A stretch of DNA of 43,018 bases. Source: a virus. The notes under the pieces are model-generated. The model did no database searches, was not told the origin of the DNA, and saw only the letters and a program-made list of their open reading frames with translations. The stretch lies in IMG/VR virus record IMGVR_UViG_3300021091_000148, positions 1 to 43,018 of that record; one strand, given 5' to 3'. Position 1 is the stretch's first letter; each line of letters begins with the position of its first letter. Of this stretch, positions 22,589 through 29,293 are shown piece by piece. The position numbers were made by a program, and so were the translations under genes.

Positions 22589-23266
22589 TCAACCTCCTAC
22601 GAGTTTTGCTGTGAGTACTACTTCGTTGACAAATGCGTCGTCGAACTGAACTTCTTCCTTGATTTGTTGTGCGCGCGCAACACGGGTGATGCGCTCGTAC
22701 ATGCGAGTCTTGGCTTCGTGAGGAACGAAAGACTCACCAGCAGGCCAGGCAAGTAGCAGCTGCTTTACTGTCGAACATTGCTTGAGCAAGCTTCGAATCT
22801 TGGTGGAGTAGTCTGCTCTTTCGATGCTGTGCTGATGCTTGTCGAGTGCTGCTTGTTTGCAGCCATTTAACAGTTGAGACTGAACTTGTGGCCCAAGTTC
22901 GTCAAAGTTGAACTCGGGCATGCTCCAGCTGTTTGTCCTATAAATAGGAAAAGCTGGAACAAACTCGAATACGAGTTGTTCGGTGGTATTTGAGTGGAAT
23001 CCTGTTTTGCTGCTGAGACACAAACGGGCGCAGTCTTCCCTATTGATTCCTTTTGTTGGTCCGCCAAACGAATTAAAAGAGTACCTGTGTTGTCGATCAA
23101 ATTGATCTTTTAACGCTTTGTACGGTTCCGAAGATAATACAGCATCTCTAACAAGATTAGTAAGCTCTGTAGTTGGCTTAGGTTCGGGCCGCGCCGAATT
23201 AAAAGCTTCCATAGCTTTGTTATAAATTGTGTCACGTAAGTCATTGGTCATTCTTACTGAAGCCAT
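22589..23266 (-). CDS. Unknown protein between MoxR and VWA genes, possibly Nmad5-like
   Basis: A 225-aa protein beginning MASVRMTNDLRDTIYNKAME. The start (R-x-TND-RD-I...A) and STVKQLLLAWPAGESFVP near residue 165 recall the Nmad5 family (nucleotide-modification-associated domain 5), but I cannot confirm this by eye. It is tightly placed between the MoxR ATPase (11 bases) and the VWA protein (1 base), so it is a likely adaptor or substrate for that pair. No membrane segment is present. An uncharacterised accessory protein is the cautious reading. Confidence 0.65.
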   Translation of the reverse strand: MASVRMTNDLRDTIYNKAMEAFNSARPEPKPTTELTNLVRDAVLSSEPYKALKDQFDRQHRYSFNSFGGPTKGINREDCARLCLSSKTGFHSNTTEQLVFEFVPAFPIYRTNSWSMPEFNFDELGPQVQSQLLNGCKQAALDKHQHSIERADYSTKIRSLLKQCSTVKQLLLAWPAGESFVPHEAKTRMYERITRVARAQQIKEEVQFDDAFVNEVVLTAKLVGG

Positions 23267-23277
23267 AGGGTTCTCCG

Positions 23278-24276
23278 TTAGATAACAACGTCTACGTTAG
23301 CAGACGTCCATGATTTAAACGCCGGGTGATTCAGGAGCTGACGCTCTTTTGCGACGCAGTCGCGAATCAATACAACTTGGAACTCACGAGGCATGCGTCG
23401 GTTGTAACGCATGATGGCGTCGAAGTTACCTTGATCGACCCTCGATGCCAGTGCGCCAGCAATGGCGTAAAGCGTCGAAGGATCTCCGGGTACGCGTGTG
23501 GTTGATGGGTTCTGCATGAGATCGTCGATGTCCGGCAGATCCTTGCGGATTGCACGATGTGCGAGGTACTCGCCTGCAGGGCCGTCGCCGATCAAAGACG
23601 AAACGCCGTAGAACATGTCTTCCATGAACGGCAGTTTGCGGTTGACCATCTCCCAGGTACGGGGCGACGGAAACGCGTAGTCCGCGTTATCCATGCTGTG
23701 CAGGAGACCAGGGCGGTAACGCAAGAACGACACGATGCTGTCGTCAATGTTGCGTTGTAAAGCCCAGGCTACCCAGTCGTCGATGTTCGGCTCGAGAGTG
23801 TAGTGCGCAAACCGGTTCTTGACCGGGGTTGGCATTTCGTGGATCGCGGCTCGATCCTGGGCTCGGTTGCCAGCTGCTACGATGATGGTGTTTTCCGGAA
23901 GGACGTACGTGCCAATCTTGCGATCAAGAGTTAATTGCAGCAGTGCGTTCTGTGTGGCTTTTGGAGCATTGGGCAACTCGTCAATAAGCAGCACTACCGT
24001 GCCGGTGTAGTTGGTTTCCGGATAATCCTCGGGCACACCGTATCTTGTGCGGTATGAACCGTCGGCTTGCTCAACTACCTTGAGGCCGCCGCGAACGTCG
24101 ACAGGGTCAAACAGGTTGGCACGAAGCTCAAAGACTTTGGCTAAAAGATCTTCAGCAAACTGATAAACAATTTGCGATTTACCCAGACCTGGAGGACCCC
24201 AGATCATGGTTGGCACGCGAGCAAGCGCGTTGGCACGGAGTTCTGACTTGAGTTGAGAGGGACGAATAGTACGCAT
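23278..24276 (-). CDS. MoxR-family AAA+ ATPase
   Basis: A 332-aa protein. Walker A is IWGPPGLGKSQ (residues 25-35), Walker B is VVLLIDELPNAPKATQNALL (near 93-112), sensor 1 is IIVAAGNRAQD and the arginine-finger region is PTPVKNRFAHYTLEP, followed by a helical lid (DDWVAWALQRN; FPSPRTWEMVNRKL). These are features of MoxR ATPases, which act with VWA-domain proteins as chaperones for metal insertion or complex activation. The partner is encoded 690 bases downstream on the same strand. A structured 210-base leader precedes the gene. ATG with AAAGGACC ribosome site. Confidence 0.93.
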   Translation of the reverse strand: MRTIRPSQLKSELRANALARVPTMIWGPPGLGKSQIVYQFAEDLLAKVFELRANLFDPVDVRGGLKVVEQADGSYRTRYGVPEDYPETNYTGTVVLLIDELPNAPKATQNALLQLTLDRKIGTYVLPENTIIVAAGNRAQDRAAIHEMPTPVKNRFAHYTLEPNIDDWVAWALQRNIDDSIVSFLRYRPGLLHSMDNADYAFPSPRTWEMVNRKLPFMEDMFYGVSSLIGDGPAGEYLAHRAIRKDLPDIDDLMQNPSTTRVPGDPSTLYAIAGALASRVDQGNFDAIMRYNRRMPREFQVVLIRDCVAKERQLLNHPAFKSWTSANVDVVI

Positions 24277-24301
24277 TAGTTGGTCCTTTGTTGTGAATTA
24301 G

Positions 24302-24510
24302 GGTGCTTCCCCTGTGCGGCGGTAACTTTGCATCCGCTTCACGGCCACAGGAGACTGTCGTGTTGCCAACGCCCGGTTGGTTAGCCGGTAAGCATTACTG
24401 CCTAGGCATCATTGGCTATCCGTATTGCTACGGGTAAGCTGTTGCCGAACCACCCGCGCCTATCATGGCGCTTCTCATCGTCCGGGTCAGACTAGCTGCT
24501 GATTAGGCGG
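24302..24510 (-). ncRNA. Candidate structured RNA or leader upstream of moxR
   Basis: This 210-base non-coding stretch folds into several strong hairpins on the minus strand. GCGCC/GGCGC (24456-24460, 24467-24471). CCGTA/TACGG (24420-24424, 24429-24433) closes a GCAA GNRA tetraloop. GCCAA/TTGGC (24365-24369, 24412-24416) encloses CCGG/CCGG (24373-24376, 24385-24388). CCTGTG/CACAGG (24311-24316, 24346-24351) encloses GCGG/CCGC. No gene of credible length fits. It could be a cis-acting leader (riboswitch-like) or a separate small RNA. I cannot match it to a known family. Confidence 0.5.
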
Positions 24511-24514
24511 CACG

Positions 24515-24817
24515 TTATTTCTTGATGTCGATTACTTCGACCCAAGCAAATTTGCGGTACGGGAAACTGCGTGTGCGAACCCAACGTAGTTCCTCGTGTT
24601 TGACGTGTCGTTTTGCAATGAACAGGAATATTGAGATGAAGGCACCGGCCCAAAGGCCTGCCATCATGCCAGCGAAAGTGCCGGCGAATATCCAGATGAA
24701 AAAGAACGTCAGGCAGATGTCAAGAAAAATGTCGTGTTTAGCGATGCGTTTAAGGTTGAGCTTTAGTAATAGAAATATTATTGCGATGGCGGCTAGTGCG
24801 CCTTCTAATATGCCCAT
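24515..24817 (-). CDS. Small multi-span membrane protein
   Basis: A 100-aa protein with about three hydrophobic helices: ALAAIAIIFLLLKL (7-20), FLDICLTFFFIWIFAGTFAG (31-50) and MMAGLWAGAFISIFLFIA (51-68). A basic cytoplasmic tail follows (KRHVKHEELRWVRTRSFPYR). It is the most downstream member of the early small-gene block, just before the structured RNA. The function is unknown. A membrane-acting host-takeover or superinfection-exclusion protein, or a holin, would fit, but nothing discriminates. Confidence 0.65.
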   Translation of the reverse strand: MGILEGALAAIAIIFLLLKLNLKRIAKHDIFLDICLTFFFIWIFAGTFAGMMAGLWAGAFISIFLFIAKRHVKHEELRWVRTRSFPYRKFAWVEVIDIKK

Positions 24818-24842
24818 AGTTAGTTAGATCCTGTAGGGTTCT

Positions 24843-25109
24843 TTAATTGTTAATAGAATTGCTTATGAAAGCAAATTCGTTCAAAAGAGCAATCCCAGCT
24901 ATCTGATAGAGAAGTGAGTTTGAATAGCTTATGTACATGCCGTCACTGTTGTCGACGGTAAGTTCATCCTTCTCAAAGTCAATTAGTACGTCATGGTTTT
25001 TGTGTTTGTTTTTGCGCCAGAGTATTTTAGATCCGTCGAACTCTGGTTCTACAGATAAAGCACGGGTAATGTCAATGATTATTTTAGTTTCCTTTTCTGA
25101 ATATTCCAT
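24843..25109 (-). CDS. Hypothetical small acidic protein
   Basis: An 88-aa protein (MEYSEKETKIIIDITRALSV; DVLIDFEKDELTVDNSDGMY) with an ATAGGACAC ribosome site. It looks like a small alpha/beta domain without a membrane segment. It ends SISN-type polar residues (AFISNSINN). No family recognised. Part of the leftward early block. Confidence 0.65.
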   Translation of the reverse strand: MEYSEKETKIIIDITRALSVEPEFDGSKILWRKNKHKNHDVLIDFEKDELTVDNSDGMYISYSNSLLYQIAGIALLNEFAFISNSINN

Positions 25110-25130
25110 TGATGTGTCCTATATGGATAA

Positions 25131-25274
25131 TTACCAGTAATCTCGGTGGCCTCGACTGGCACGCCAGTTTGGCGGTGGAACCCAGCGCCAATCGTAAGGT
25201 GTGTAAAACATTACGTTTATTAAGCGCCAGTACCAAGATTTATTAAGGTTTTTTGTGATTGATGTCTGTACCAT
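25131..25274 (-). CDS. 47-aa Trp/Tyr/Arg-rich protein
   Basis: I place the start at the ATG at 25272-25274 (GAG ribosome site 8 bases upstream), inside the end of the upstream gene. A longer frame from 25325 is open but overlaps more. The product (NKSWYWRLINVMFYTPYDWR, then WVPPPNWRASRGHRDYW) is extremely rich in aromatic and Arg residues, unusual enough to suggest a real, perhaps membrane-interfacing peptide. Function unknown. Confidence 0.5.
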   Translation of the reverse strand: MVQTSITKNLNKSWYWRLINVMFYTPYDWRWVPPPNWRASRGHRDYW

Positions 25275-25452
25275 CAAGCCAGATCTCGCAAGCATTTCCT
25301 GTGACGGCGTCGTTCCCACGTTCATAGTTGAAACGCTCCCGTTTTGTATAGATATGCCATTCTTTACCTGTCATACGTAGTTGGACGTTTTTGCGGTAGT
25401 CCCAGCCGAAGTACTTAGTTTTCGGCTTGAGTGTTGTGGAAGATTTGTTCAT
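25243..25452 (-). CDS. Hypothetical 69-aa basic protein
   Basis: A 69-aa protein (KSSTTLKPKTKYFGWDYRKN; NACEIWLDGTDINHKKP). Basic and beta-rich, with no known motif. It overlaps its upstream neighbour by 38 bases and its downstream neighbour by 32 bases, typical of the compact early region. No function is proposed. Confidence 0.55.
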   Translation of the reverse strand: MNKSSTTLKPKTKYFGWDYRKNVQLRMTGKEWHIYTKRERFNYERGNDAVTGNACEIWLDGTDINHKKP

Positions 25453-25684
25453 CGCCTAAGTCTTCTCGTTTTGGGAATTCGTTTTCGGTGAGAAACGGTT
25501 TTGTGGCAGCAGCACGAACTCGTTCGATGAACATTTCGATTTCGTCAGCTGAGTCAAATACAAGATGGGGGCGAGCGTATCCTTCAGGGTTTTCGTTTGA
25601 GTCGTAAAAGACTTCACTTAGTTCGATATAACTATCGTTAGTAAACGGGTCTTCGAAATGAATAAAGCGAAGGTTCCAAACCAT
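25415..25684 (-). CDS. Hypothetical 89-aa acidic protein
   Basis: An 89-aa acidic protein (VWNLRFIHFEDPFTNDSYIE; HLVFDSADEIEMFIERVRAA) that reads as a small alpha/beta fold with a C-terminal helix. It starts 2 bases after the upstream gene ends. Its AGGAGATCTGACTATG start region contains a good ribosome site within the upstream gene. It may act by protein mimicry, given the net negative charge, but this is speculation. Confidence 0.65.
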   Translation of the reverse strand: MVWNLRFIHFEDPFTNDSYIELSEVFYDSNENPEGYARPHLVFDSADEIEMFIERVRAAATKPFLTENEFPKREDLGDEQIFHNTQAEN

Positions 25685-25686
25685 AG

Positions 25687-25920
25687 TCAGATCTCCTCTG
25701 CTTGTTGTTGGCTGATTAAATACCCAAGAGTGATGTCAAGTTCGCTGTAGCTATCGACACGAAGTACGGTAGTTTCCCATTTGGCGGATGGGTAAATTCT
25801 TTCGCAGTATCGTTTAGTTCTTTCGGCAGACGTTACGTCTGTGAATCCCCATTCGAATATTTCTGAGTATTCTCCAGGATCAAACTCTTTAGTTCCTTTA
25901 ACAAGCCAAATGATGCTCAT
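25687..25920 (-). CDS. Hypothetical 77-aa protein
   Basis: A 77-aa protein (IIWLVKGTKEFDPGEYSEIF; SAKWETTVLRVDSYSELDI) with mixed alpha/beta character and no membrane segment. The start overlaps the zinc-ribbon gene's stop by 4 bases (ATGA), so it depends on that gene for translation. Family not recognised. Confidence 0.65.
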   Translation of the reverse strand: MSIIWLVKGTKEFDPGEYSEIFEWGFTDVTSAERTKRYCERIYPSAKWETTVLRVDSYSELDITLGYLISQQQAEEI

Positions 25921-26123
25921 CGGTGAAAGCCTCCTTTATTATTGAAGCCTTTGATTTCTTCCCGGTTAGCTGGGACCATGTAGTTGCTTTTATGTAATGG
26001 CAGTATGGTGTGTTTGACTCTGCGAGCAGACGCTTCGCCGCACTGTAGACAGAGCTCGTAGCCGAGCGCTTTTCGTGCGTCGGGCACGCTGCGTTCTTGG
26101 CACTCAACGCATAGAGTGCTCAT
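25917..26123 (-). CDS. DksA/TraR-like zinc-ribbon protein
   Basis: A 68-aa protein with CVECQERSVPDARKALGYEL followed by CLQCGEASARR: two CxxC pairs (C5, C8 and C25, C28) separated by the RxPxAR motif of the DksA/TraR C4 zinc finger. The N-terminal coiled coil of DksA is absent, so this is only the finger plus a basic tail (KHTILPLHKSNYM). DksA/TraR proteins bind the RNA polymerase secondary channel. A finger-only version might instead bind nucleic acid. This frame is preferred over the overlapping minus-strand frame because it keeps the cysteines and the ATGA junction. Confidence 0.75.
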   Translation of the reverse strand: MSTLCVECQERSVPDARKALGYELCLQCGEASARRVKHTILPLHKSNYMVPANREEIKGFNNKGGFHR

Positions 26124-26125
26124 GA

Positions 26126-26383
26126 TTAGTGAACGTTGGACTTAAATTCGTTTTCAATGTCTCGTGATGTTCGTTTCATGAAGTCCCCTAGTCCGTCGAT
26201 TAAATGATCTATTTCTTCTTGGGTGATTTGGTTATTAGTTGATGCTCGCACTGAACCAAGCACGTACGCTATTGCTAGCGTAAAGTTCTTGAGAAAATTG
26301 TCGAGTTTCTCTGGGTTGAAGCCATCTGAAACTAAGTTTTCAATGGCTGCTTTGACATGTTTTTCAAGACTCATACGGGCCAC
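26126..26383 (-). CDS. Hypothetical helical protein
   Basis: An 85-aa mainly helical protein (SLEKHVKAAIENLVSDGFNP; EEIDHLIDGLGDFMKRTSRD). The true start may be the second Met (MSLEK). It overlaps the end of the upstream gene by 13 bases and lies 2 bases before the zinc-ribbon gene. No membrane segment. No function proposed. Confidence 0.62.
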   Translation of the reverse strand: MARMSLEKHVKAAIENLVSDGFNPEKLDNFLKNFTLAIAYVLGSVRASTNNQITQEEIDHLIDGLGDFMKRTSRDIENEFKSNVH

Positions 26384-26796
26384 ACGTAGGGTAAGTTTGA
26401 TGGTTCGATCCAGTTGTAGCGAGCGTAATACACAGGGTCTTTGCGCAATAGGTTGCTGCGATGAGACGCGTGCAATGCGTCTTCGCCTAGCCAGGCGGGC
26501 GGTGCGTCATTGCGTCCATCGGAGCTGTACTGATCTGCTGCGTCTTCGAAAAACAGCAGCAGTGAGTCGTTATACCCACGAGATATCCATTCACGGCACA
26601 TGGCGGCTCCATACCGACATAGCTCTATTTCGTGGTTGCGCCACATGTTGGTAGCTGGGTGATTGCGCCATCCGCCGGTGGTCTTTGGCATAGCAAGCAG
26701 TATTTGTTTGCACTCTACCCGCTGCTTTCCAAGGCGTTGGCGGTCTAGGATTAGTGCTGATTGGGCGTAGTTGGGATACGGTAAAAAAGTTTGCAT
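26371..26796 (-). CDS. MSMEG_6728-family protein (pyrimidine-dimer-glycosylase-like)
   Basis: A 141-aa protein starting MQTFLPYPNYAQSALILDRQ, then RLGKQRVECKQILLAM and GGWRNHPATNMWRNHEIELC, then YGAAMCREWISRGYND. This closely follows the MSMEG_6728 family (MQTFLPy..f..sa..LD.rRLgkqrvE...L), which is related in sequence to the pyrimidine dimer DNA glycosylase family (Pyr_excise). The full family length is present. It may repair or process damaged or modified phage DNA. Activity in this family is not well established, so I name only the family. Confidence 0.8.
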   Translation of the reverse strand: MQTFLPYPNYAQSALILDRQRLGKQRVECKQILLAMPKTTGGWRNHPATNMWRNHEIELCRYGAAMCREWISRGYNDSLLLFFEDAADQYSSDGRNDAPPAWLGEDALHASHRSNLLRKDPVYYARYNWIEPSNLPYVWPV

Positions 26797-26818
26797 AAAC
26801 TAAAGGACGTTTACATGT

Positions 26819-26992
26819 TTAAGTAGTAATAACGCCTAAGACATAACCGGCCAAAGTGCAGGTTATGCATATTAAAATTTCAAAAACCATAAAGTTGGGG
26901 TCTGGTGAAAGTTGCTGTTTGAGTTCTTCTTCTAGTTGTTTGATTTGGTATTTAAGTTTTCCTACATCGTATTCAGTATAGAAGAAAGACAT
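26819..26992 (-). CDS. 57-aa coiled-coil, single-span membrane protein
   Basis: The ATG at 26990-26992 forms a TAATG overlap with the upstream stop. The product is MSFFYTEYDVGKLKYQIKQL, then EEELKQQLSPDPNF (coiled coil), then VFEILICITCTLAGYVLGVI (membrane helix). The plan, coiled coil then one transmembrane helix, repeats in the 67-aa protein at 28507-28710 and in the holin-like 5160-5417. Function unknown. Confidence 0.65.
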   Translation of the reverse strand: MSFFYTEYDVGKLKYQIKQLEEELKQQLSPDPNFMVFEILICITCTLAGYVLGVITT

Positions 26993-27312
26993 TATTTTGT
27001 ATCCTGCGGTTTGTATCTTTTTACACCAAGAGTTCTATTGCCTACATTGCCGCCTAATAATTTACGGCGGCCTGTGTGTGTTAGTGTCAGCGTGCGGATG
27101 CGCTCTGTGTCTAGGTCAAGCATATCGCAAATCCAATTAAATGAACGTTCTTTTTCAGAAAAACTGTGTAAGTAATCTAAGGCTTCGTACCTTTCTTCTT
27201 TGTTGTCTACGTCTCGTATAGCTTGTAAAAGAACACTGGCCCATAGGGCACGGTAATTAGTATTAGCTCTAAGTATTTTATCCTCTTCAAAGTCATATTG
27301 GGTCTGGTACAT
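26992..27312 (-). CDS. Hypothetical 106-aa protein
   Basis: A 106-aa protein, helical at the N terminus (YDFEEDKILRANTNYRALWA; ERYEALDYLHSFSEKERSFN) with a basic C-terminal half (RKLLGGNVGNRTLGVKRYKP). FNWICDMLDLDTERIRTLTL reads like a helix-turn-helix, so DNA binding is possible. It is the first gene after the terminator at 27344-27386, so it may have its own promoter. Confidence 0.65.
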   Translation of the reverse strand: MYQTQYDFEEDKILRANTNYRALWASVLLQAIRDVDNKEERYEALDYLHSFSEKERSFNWICDMLDLDTERIRTLTLTHTGRRKLLGGNVGNRTLGVKRYKPQDTK

Positions 27313-27343
27313 AGCAATTGCCTATTTTCTAAACTAGTTACAT

Positions 27344-27386
27344 AAAAAAAGCCCCCTACCCGGTTCAGGAGTAGGAGGCTTTTTTG
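27344..27386 (-). terminator. Bidirectional rho-independent terminator
   Basis: An A-run, then a CCTAC/GTAGG stem with flanking GCC/GGC pairs (27351-27380), then a T-run (27380-27385). On the minus strand it reads stem then TTTTTTT. It ends the leftward transcript containing the 214-aa gene. Confidence 0.9.
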
Positions 27387-27444
27387 GTTGCTTTTTGTCA
27401 AGGCAACAACCGGCCTTTCCTCAACCTCATTGGTTGTTGGTTAA

Positions 27445-28089
27445 TTACGCAGCACGGAGCTGCTTCATGAAGTCACTCACTTCGTTTGCTTCCTGTTCCT
27501 CTTGGAGACGGGAGACAATCGAGTCCATAACAGGCATGGCTTCGTGGAAGTTTTCACAAGTCTTGTCCACGTACCAGTTGCCGTGCTCGTCGCGTGTGCG
27601 TTGTTCGAACACGTAGAGCGGGCTGATGTCGGTGAGATACGCCATCTTGGCAGCCAGAAGTGACTGCAGTTTGTTCAGTGCAATGAAGTCACTGTCAACA
27701 AGCGACGGAATGTGCTCGTTGCTGGCGTAGACACCTACCCAGTCACCGACGTCTTGCGAGAAGTCGATGCCGTTGCCGAGGTCAGGCTTGTCGTTTGCAA
27801 TGTACAGACGACGCGCTGCCCAACAGACGCCATTCATCACGGACTGAACGAAAGTGAGAAGACGCTCCGGCTTGAACGGAGGTCCTTCGACCGGAACGCC
27901 CTGCTCCAGTTCCGCACGAACTGCGGCCTGGCGCTGACGCTGCAAGCTGAAGAACGCAAGAGCAATACGCTCGAGCGGGTCGTTTGCTTGCTGCGACTCG
28001 ACGAACTTGGCGATGGTGCCAATGGTTGTGTTTTTCTCGGACATATAGCCGATGACATTGGGGATGAAGCTTTGGTCTTTAACAGTCAT
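27445..28089 (-). CDS. Hypothetical 214-aa early protein
   Basis: A 214-aa soluble protein (FIPNVIGYMSEKNTTIGTIA; RERLLTF-like stretch at residues 75-90; IPSLVDSDFIALNKLQSLLA; MDSIVSRLQEEQEANEVSDF). It is mostly helical with a glutamine-rich middle (SLQRQRQAAVRAELEQG). It is the largest gene of the early small-gene block, and a strong terminator follows it, so it is probably well expressed. Base composition is GC-richer than its neighbours and like the structural genes. I do not recognise the family. Confidence 0.75.
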   Translation of the reverse strand: MTVKDQSFIPNVIGYMSEKNTTIGTIAKFVESQQANDPLERIALAFFSLQRQRQAAVRAELEQGVPVEGPPFKPERLLTFVQSVMNGVCWAARRLYIANDKPDLGNGIDFSQDVGDWVGVYASNEHIPSLVDSDFIALNKLQSLLAAKMAYLTDISPLYVFEQRTRDEHGNWYVDKTCENFHEAMPVMDSIVSRLQEEQEANEVSDFMKQLRAA

Positions 28090-28108
28090 TTGAGTTACCT
28101 GTGGTTGA

Positions 28109-28273
28109 TTAGTAGTACTTAGTTTCGTTAGTCAGATCGTTAGTCCGACTAATATCCTCGAGCGTAGATTCGAGATCTACGTCCGATGATTCGTGGTCCG
28201 TCAGCTGGTGTTCGTAGTCAGTGAACAAGTCCCAGTTGACAGTGTTGAAATTGAGTGGATTGCGCTCACGCAT
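28109..28273 (-). CDS. 54-aa acidic protein
   Basis: ATG with a good TTGGAGAATAACC ribosome site. The product begins MRERNPLNFNTVNWDLFTDY and then becomes strongly acidic (ESSDVDLESTLEDISRTND). No membrane segment. Small acidic early phage proteins often act by binding host proteins or mimicking DNA. That is only an analogy here. Confidence 0.6.
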   Translation of the reverse strand: MRERNPLNFNTVNWDLFTDYEHQLTDHESSDVDLESTLEDISRTNDLTNETKYY

Positions 28274-28275
28274 GG

Positions 28276-28443
28276 TTATTCTCCAAGTTCGTCGATGTCG
28301 TTTTCTATATCGATTAGTAGGATAAGTGTGATTGCGAGCAATACGTCTGAAGGATGTTGAACACAGTAGTTAGTAAACTGTTTAGCTTTGTTGAACAGTT
28401 GTTCGAAGGTTGATTGTGGGATGGGTAGTGGTAGCTGTTTCAT
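28276..28443 (-). CDS. 55-aa protein with weak membrane segment
   Basis: I choose the ATG at 28441-28443 (AGGACTACTAACT upstream) over the longer frame from 28470. The product is MKQLPLPIPQSTFEQLFNKA, then a hydrophobic stretch (DVLLAITLILLIDIE), ending IDELGE. One short membrane helix is possible. It ends 2 bases before the next start, so the two are co-translated. One of the three 30-base repeats lies 34 bases upstream. Confidence 0.55.
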   Translation of the reverse strand: MKQLPLPIPQSTFEQLFNKAKQFTNYCVQHPSDVLLAITLILLIDIENDIDELGE

Positions 28444-28477
28444 AGTTAGTAGTCCTTGATTAAAGAACAAAAATAAT

Positions 28478-28507
28478 ACTGACCGCGAGACGCGAAGCGT
28501 CGAGCGT
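28478..28507 (-). repeat. 30-nt dispersed repeat, copy 2
   Basis: This copy shares its 30-base length and most positions with copies at 29577-29606 and 31160-31189. Its core is GACGC-GAA-GCGTC (28489-28501), a perfect 5-bp stem. It lies 34 bases upstream of the leftward ATG at 28443. Confidence 0.85.
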
Positions 28508-28710
28508 TATGTCCAACGGGCTATGTAGAGACCTACAATTATGCCAATAGAAAATACAAGTATTTCTGCAAGTATTAAAGTGTTTTCTAGTTTGAACTTC
28601 TTATCATTCAGATCACTTATGGTTTTGTTGAGGCGGGTTATTTCGGCGTGGTTAGAAGCTACTAAAGCTTCGTAGTGAGAAATAATCGACTCTTTTTCGT
28701 AAGGGTTCAT
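28507..28710 (-). CDS. 67-aa coiled-coil, single-span membrane protein
   Basis: A 67-aa protein. Residues 10-42 are a coiled coil (ASNHAEITRLNKTISDLNDK) and residues 44-64 a membrane helix (LILAEILVFSIGIIVGLYIA), with a short WT tail. The coiled coil should face the cytoplasm. Its start overlaps the upstream gene by 4 bases (ATGA). It is the same plan as the 57-aa protein at 26819-26992. Function unknown. Confidence 0.65.
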   Translation of the reverse strand: MNPYEKESIISHYEALVASNHAEITRLNKTISDLNDKKFKLENTLILAEILVFSIGIIVGLYIARWT

Positions 28711-29042
28711 GGGGATTTCTCCACCTTATTGGTAAATGTCCAGCGTGCCCAGGACGCGTGGTCTGCGGCATCGTCTTCGGTCAAGAAGTAATCCGACGTG
28801 CGGTCGTATGGCTCGTACCGCCATTGCCCGCAAGAAGCGTCGTAGTTGTAGCAACAGCGTCCTACGTACCAACCTGCTCCGCTTTTCATGGGCAGCTCTG
28901 GGCTAACTGCACAGAAGTTTGGTGCAGGGTCCTTGATGTTATCAAGGACGTACTCGTAGAACTCAGCGATGGTAGTGGCAGGAACGTCGTCGTAATAGAT
29001 GATGCTAGAAGCTGTTGGGGCGATTTGTCCTATCGGGAACAT
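28707..29042 (-). CDS. Hypothetical 111-aa protein
   Basis: A 111-aa protein with GGAGCCAACCA ahead of the ATG. It has several Cys and aromatic residues (GWYVGRCCYNYDASCGQWRY) and an acidic patch (DYFLTEDDAADHASWARWTF). There is no signal peptide or membrane helix, so the cysteines may bind metal. It overlaps the upstream gene by 38 bases. No family recognised. Confidence 0.65.
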   Translation of the reverse strand: MFPIGQIAPTASSIIYYDDVPATTIAEFYEYVLDNIKDPAPNFCAVSPELPMKSGAGWYVGRCCYNYDASCGQWRYEPYDRTSDYFLTEDDAADHASWARWTFTNKVEKSP

Positions 29043-29283
29043 TGGTTGGCTCCGTCTTTTTGGTTACGTTGATTGGTTCGATGACATCGGATATTCGGAT
29101 GATGAGCCTGTGCCAACCTCTTTGGTTGTCACAAGCCATCTTGTAGAGAACTTCGTAGGGCTTTCCAAGGACGGATAGCTCATCGGTTTCTACATTGGCG
29201 ATCTGGGCAAGCCTTGCGAGTGAGACGCGCAGGTTGACCAGGTCGCGTTGTGCTTGGCTGTCTATAGTTTGGGTTTTGAACAC
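29005..29283 (-). CDS. Hypothetical 92-aa protein
   Basis: I place the start at the GTG at 29281-29283, preceded by GAGGTAACAACA, a good ribosome site directly after the upstream stop. The longer open frame overlaps the upstream gene and has no site. The product is helical (SQAQRDLVNLRVSLARLAQI; PYEVLYKMACDNQRGWHRL) with a Pro/Asn-rich end. Function unknown. Confidence 0.62.
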   Translation of the reverse strand: MFKTQTIDSQAQRDLVNLRVSLARLAQIANVETDELSVLGKPYEVLYKMACDNQRGWHRLIIRISDVIEPINVTKKTEPTNVPDRTNRPNSF

Positions 29284-29293
29284 TGTTGTTACC

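Noticed and set aside
24302-24510. CsrB-like sponge RNA for the phage CsrA
   Set aside because: The minus strand contains only three GGA triplets, and none sits clearly in an apical loop. Sponge RNAs have many.
25898-26107. 69-aa minus-strand frame alternative to the zinc-ribbon gene
   Set aside because: It overlaps the frame with two CxxC pairs and a coupled ATGA junction, and it has no motif.
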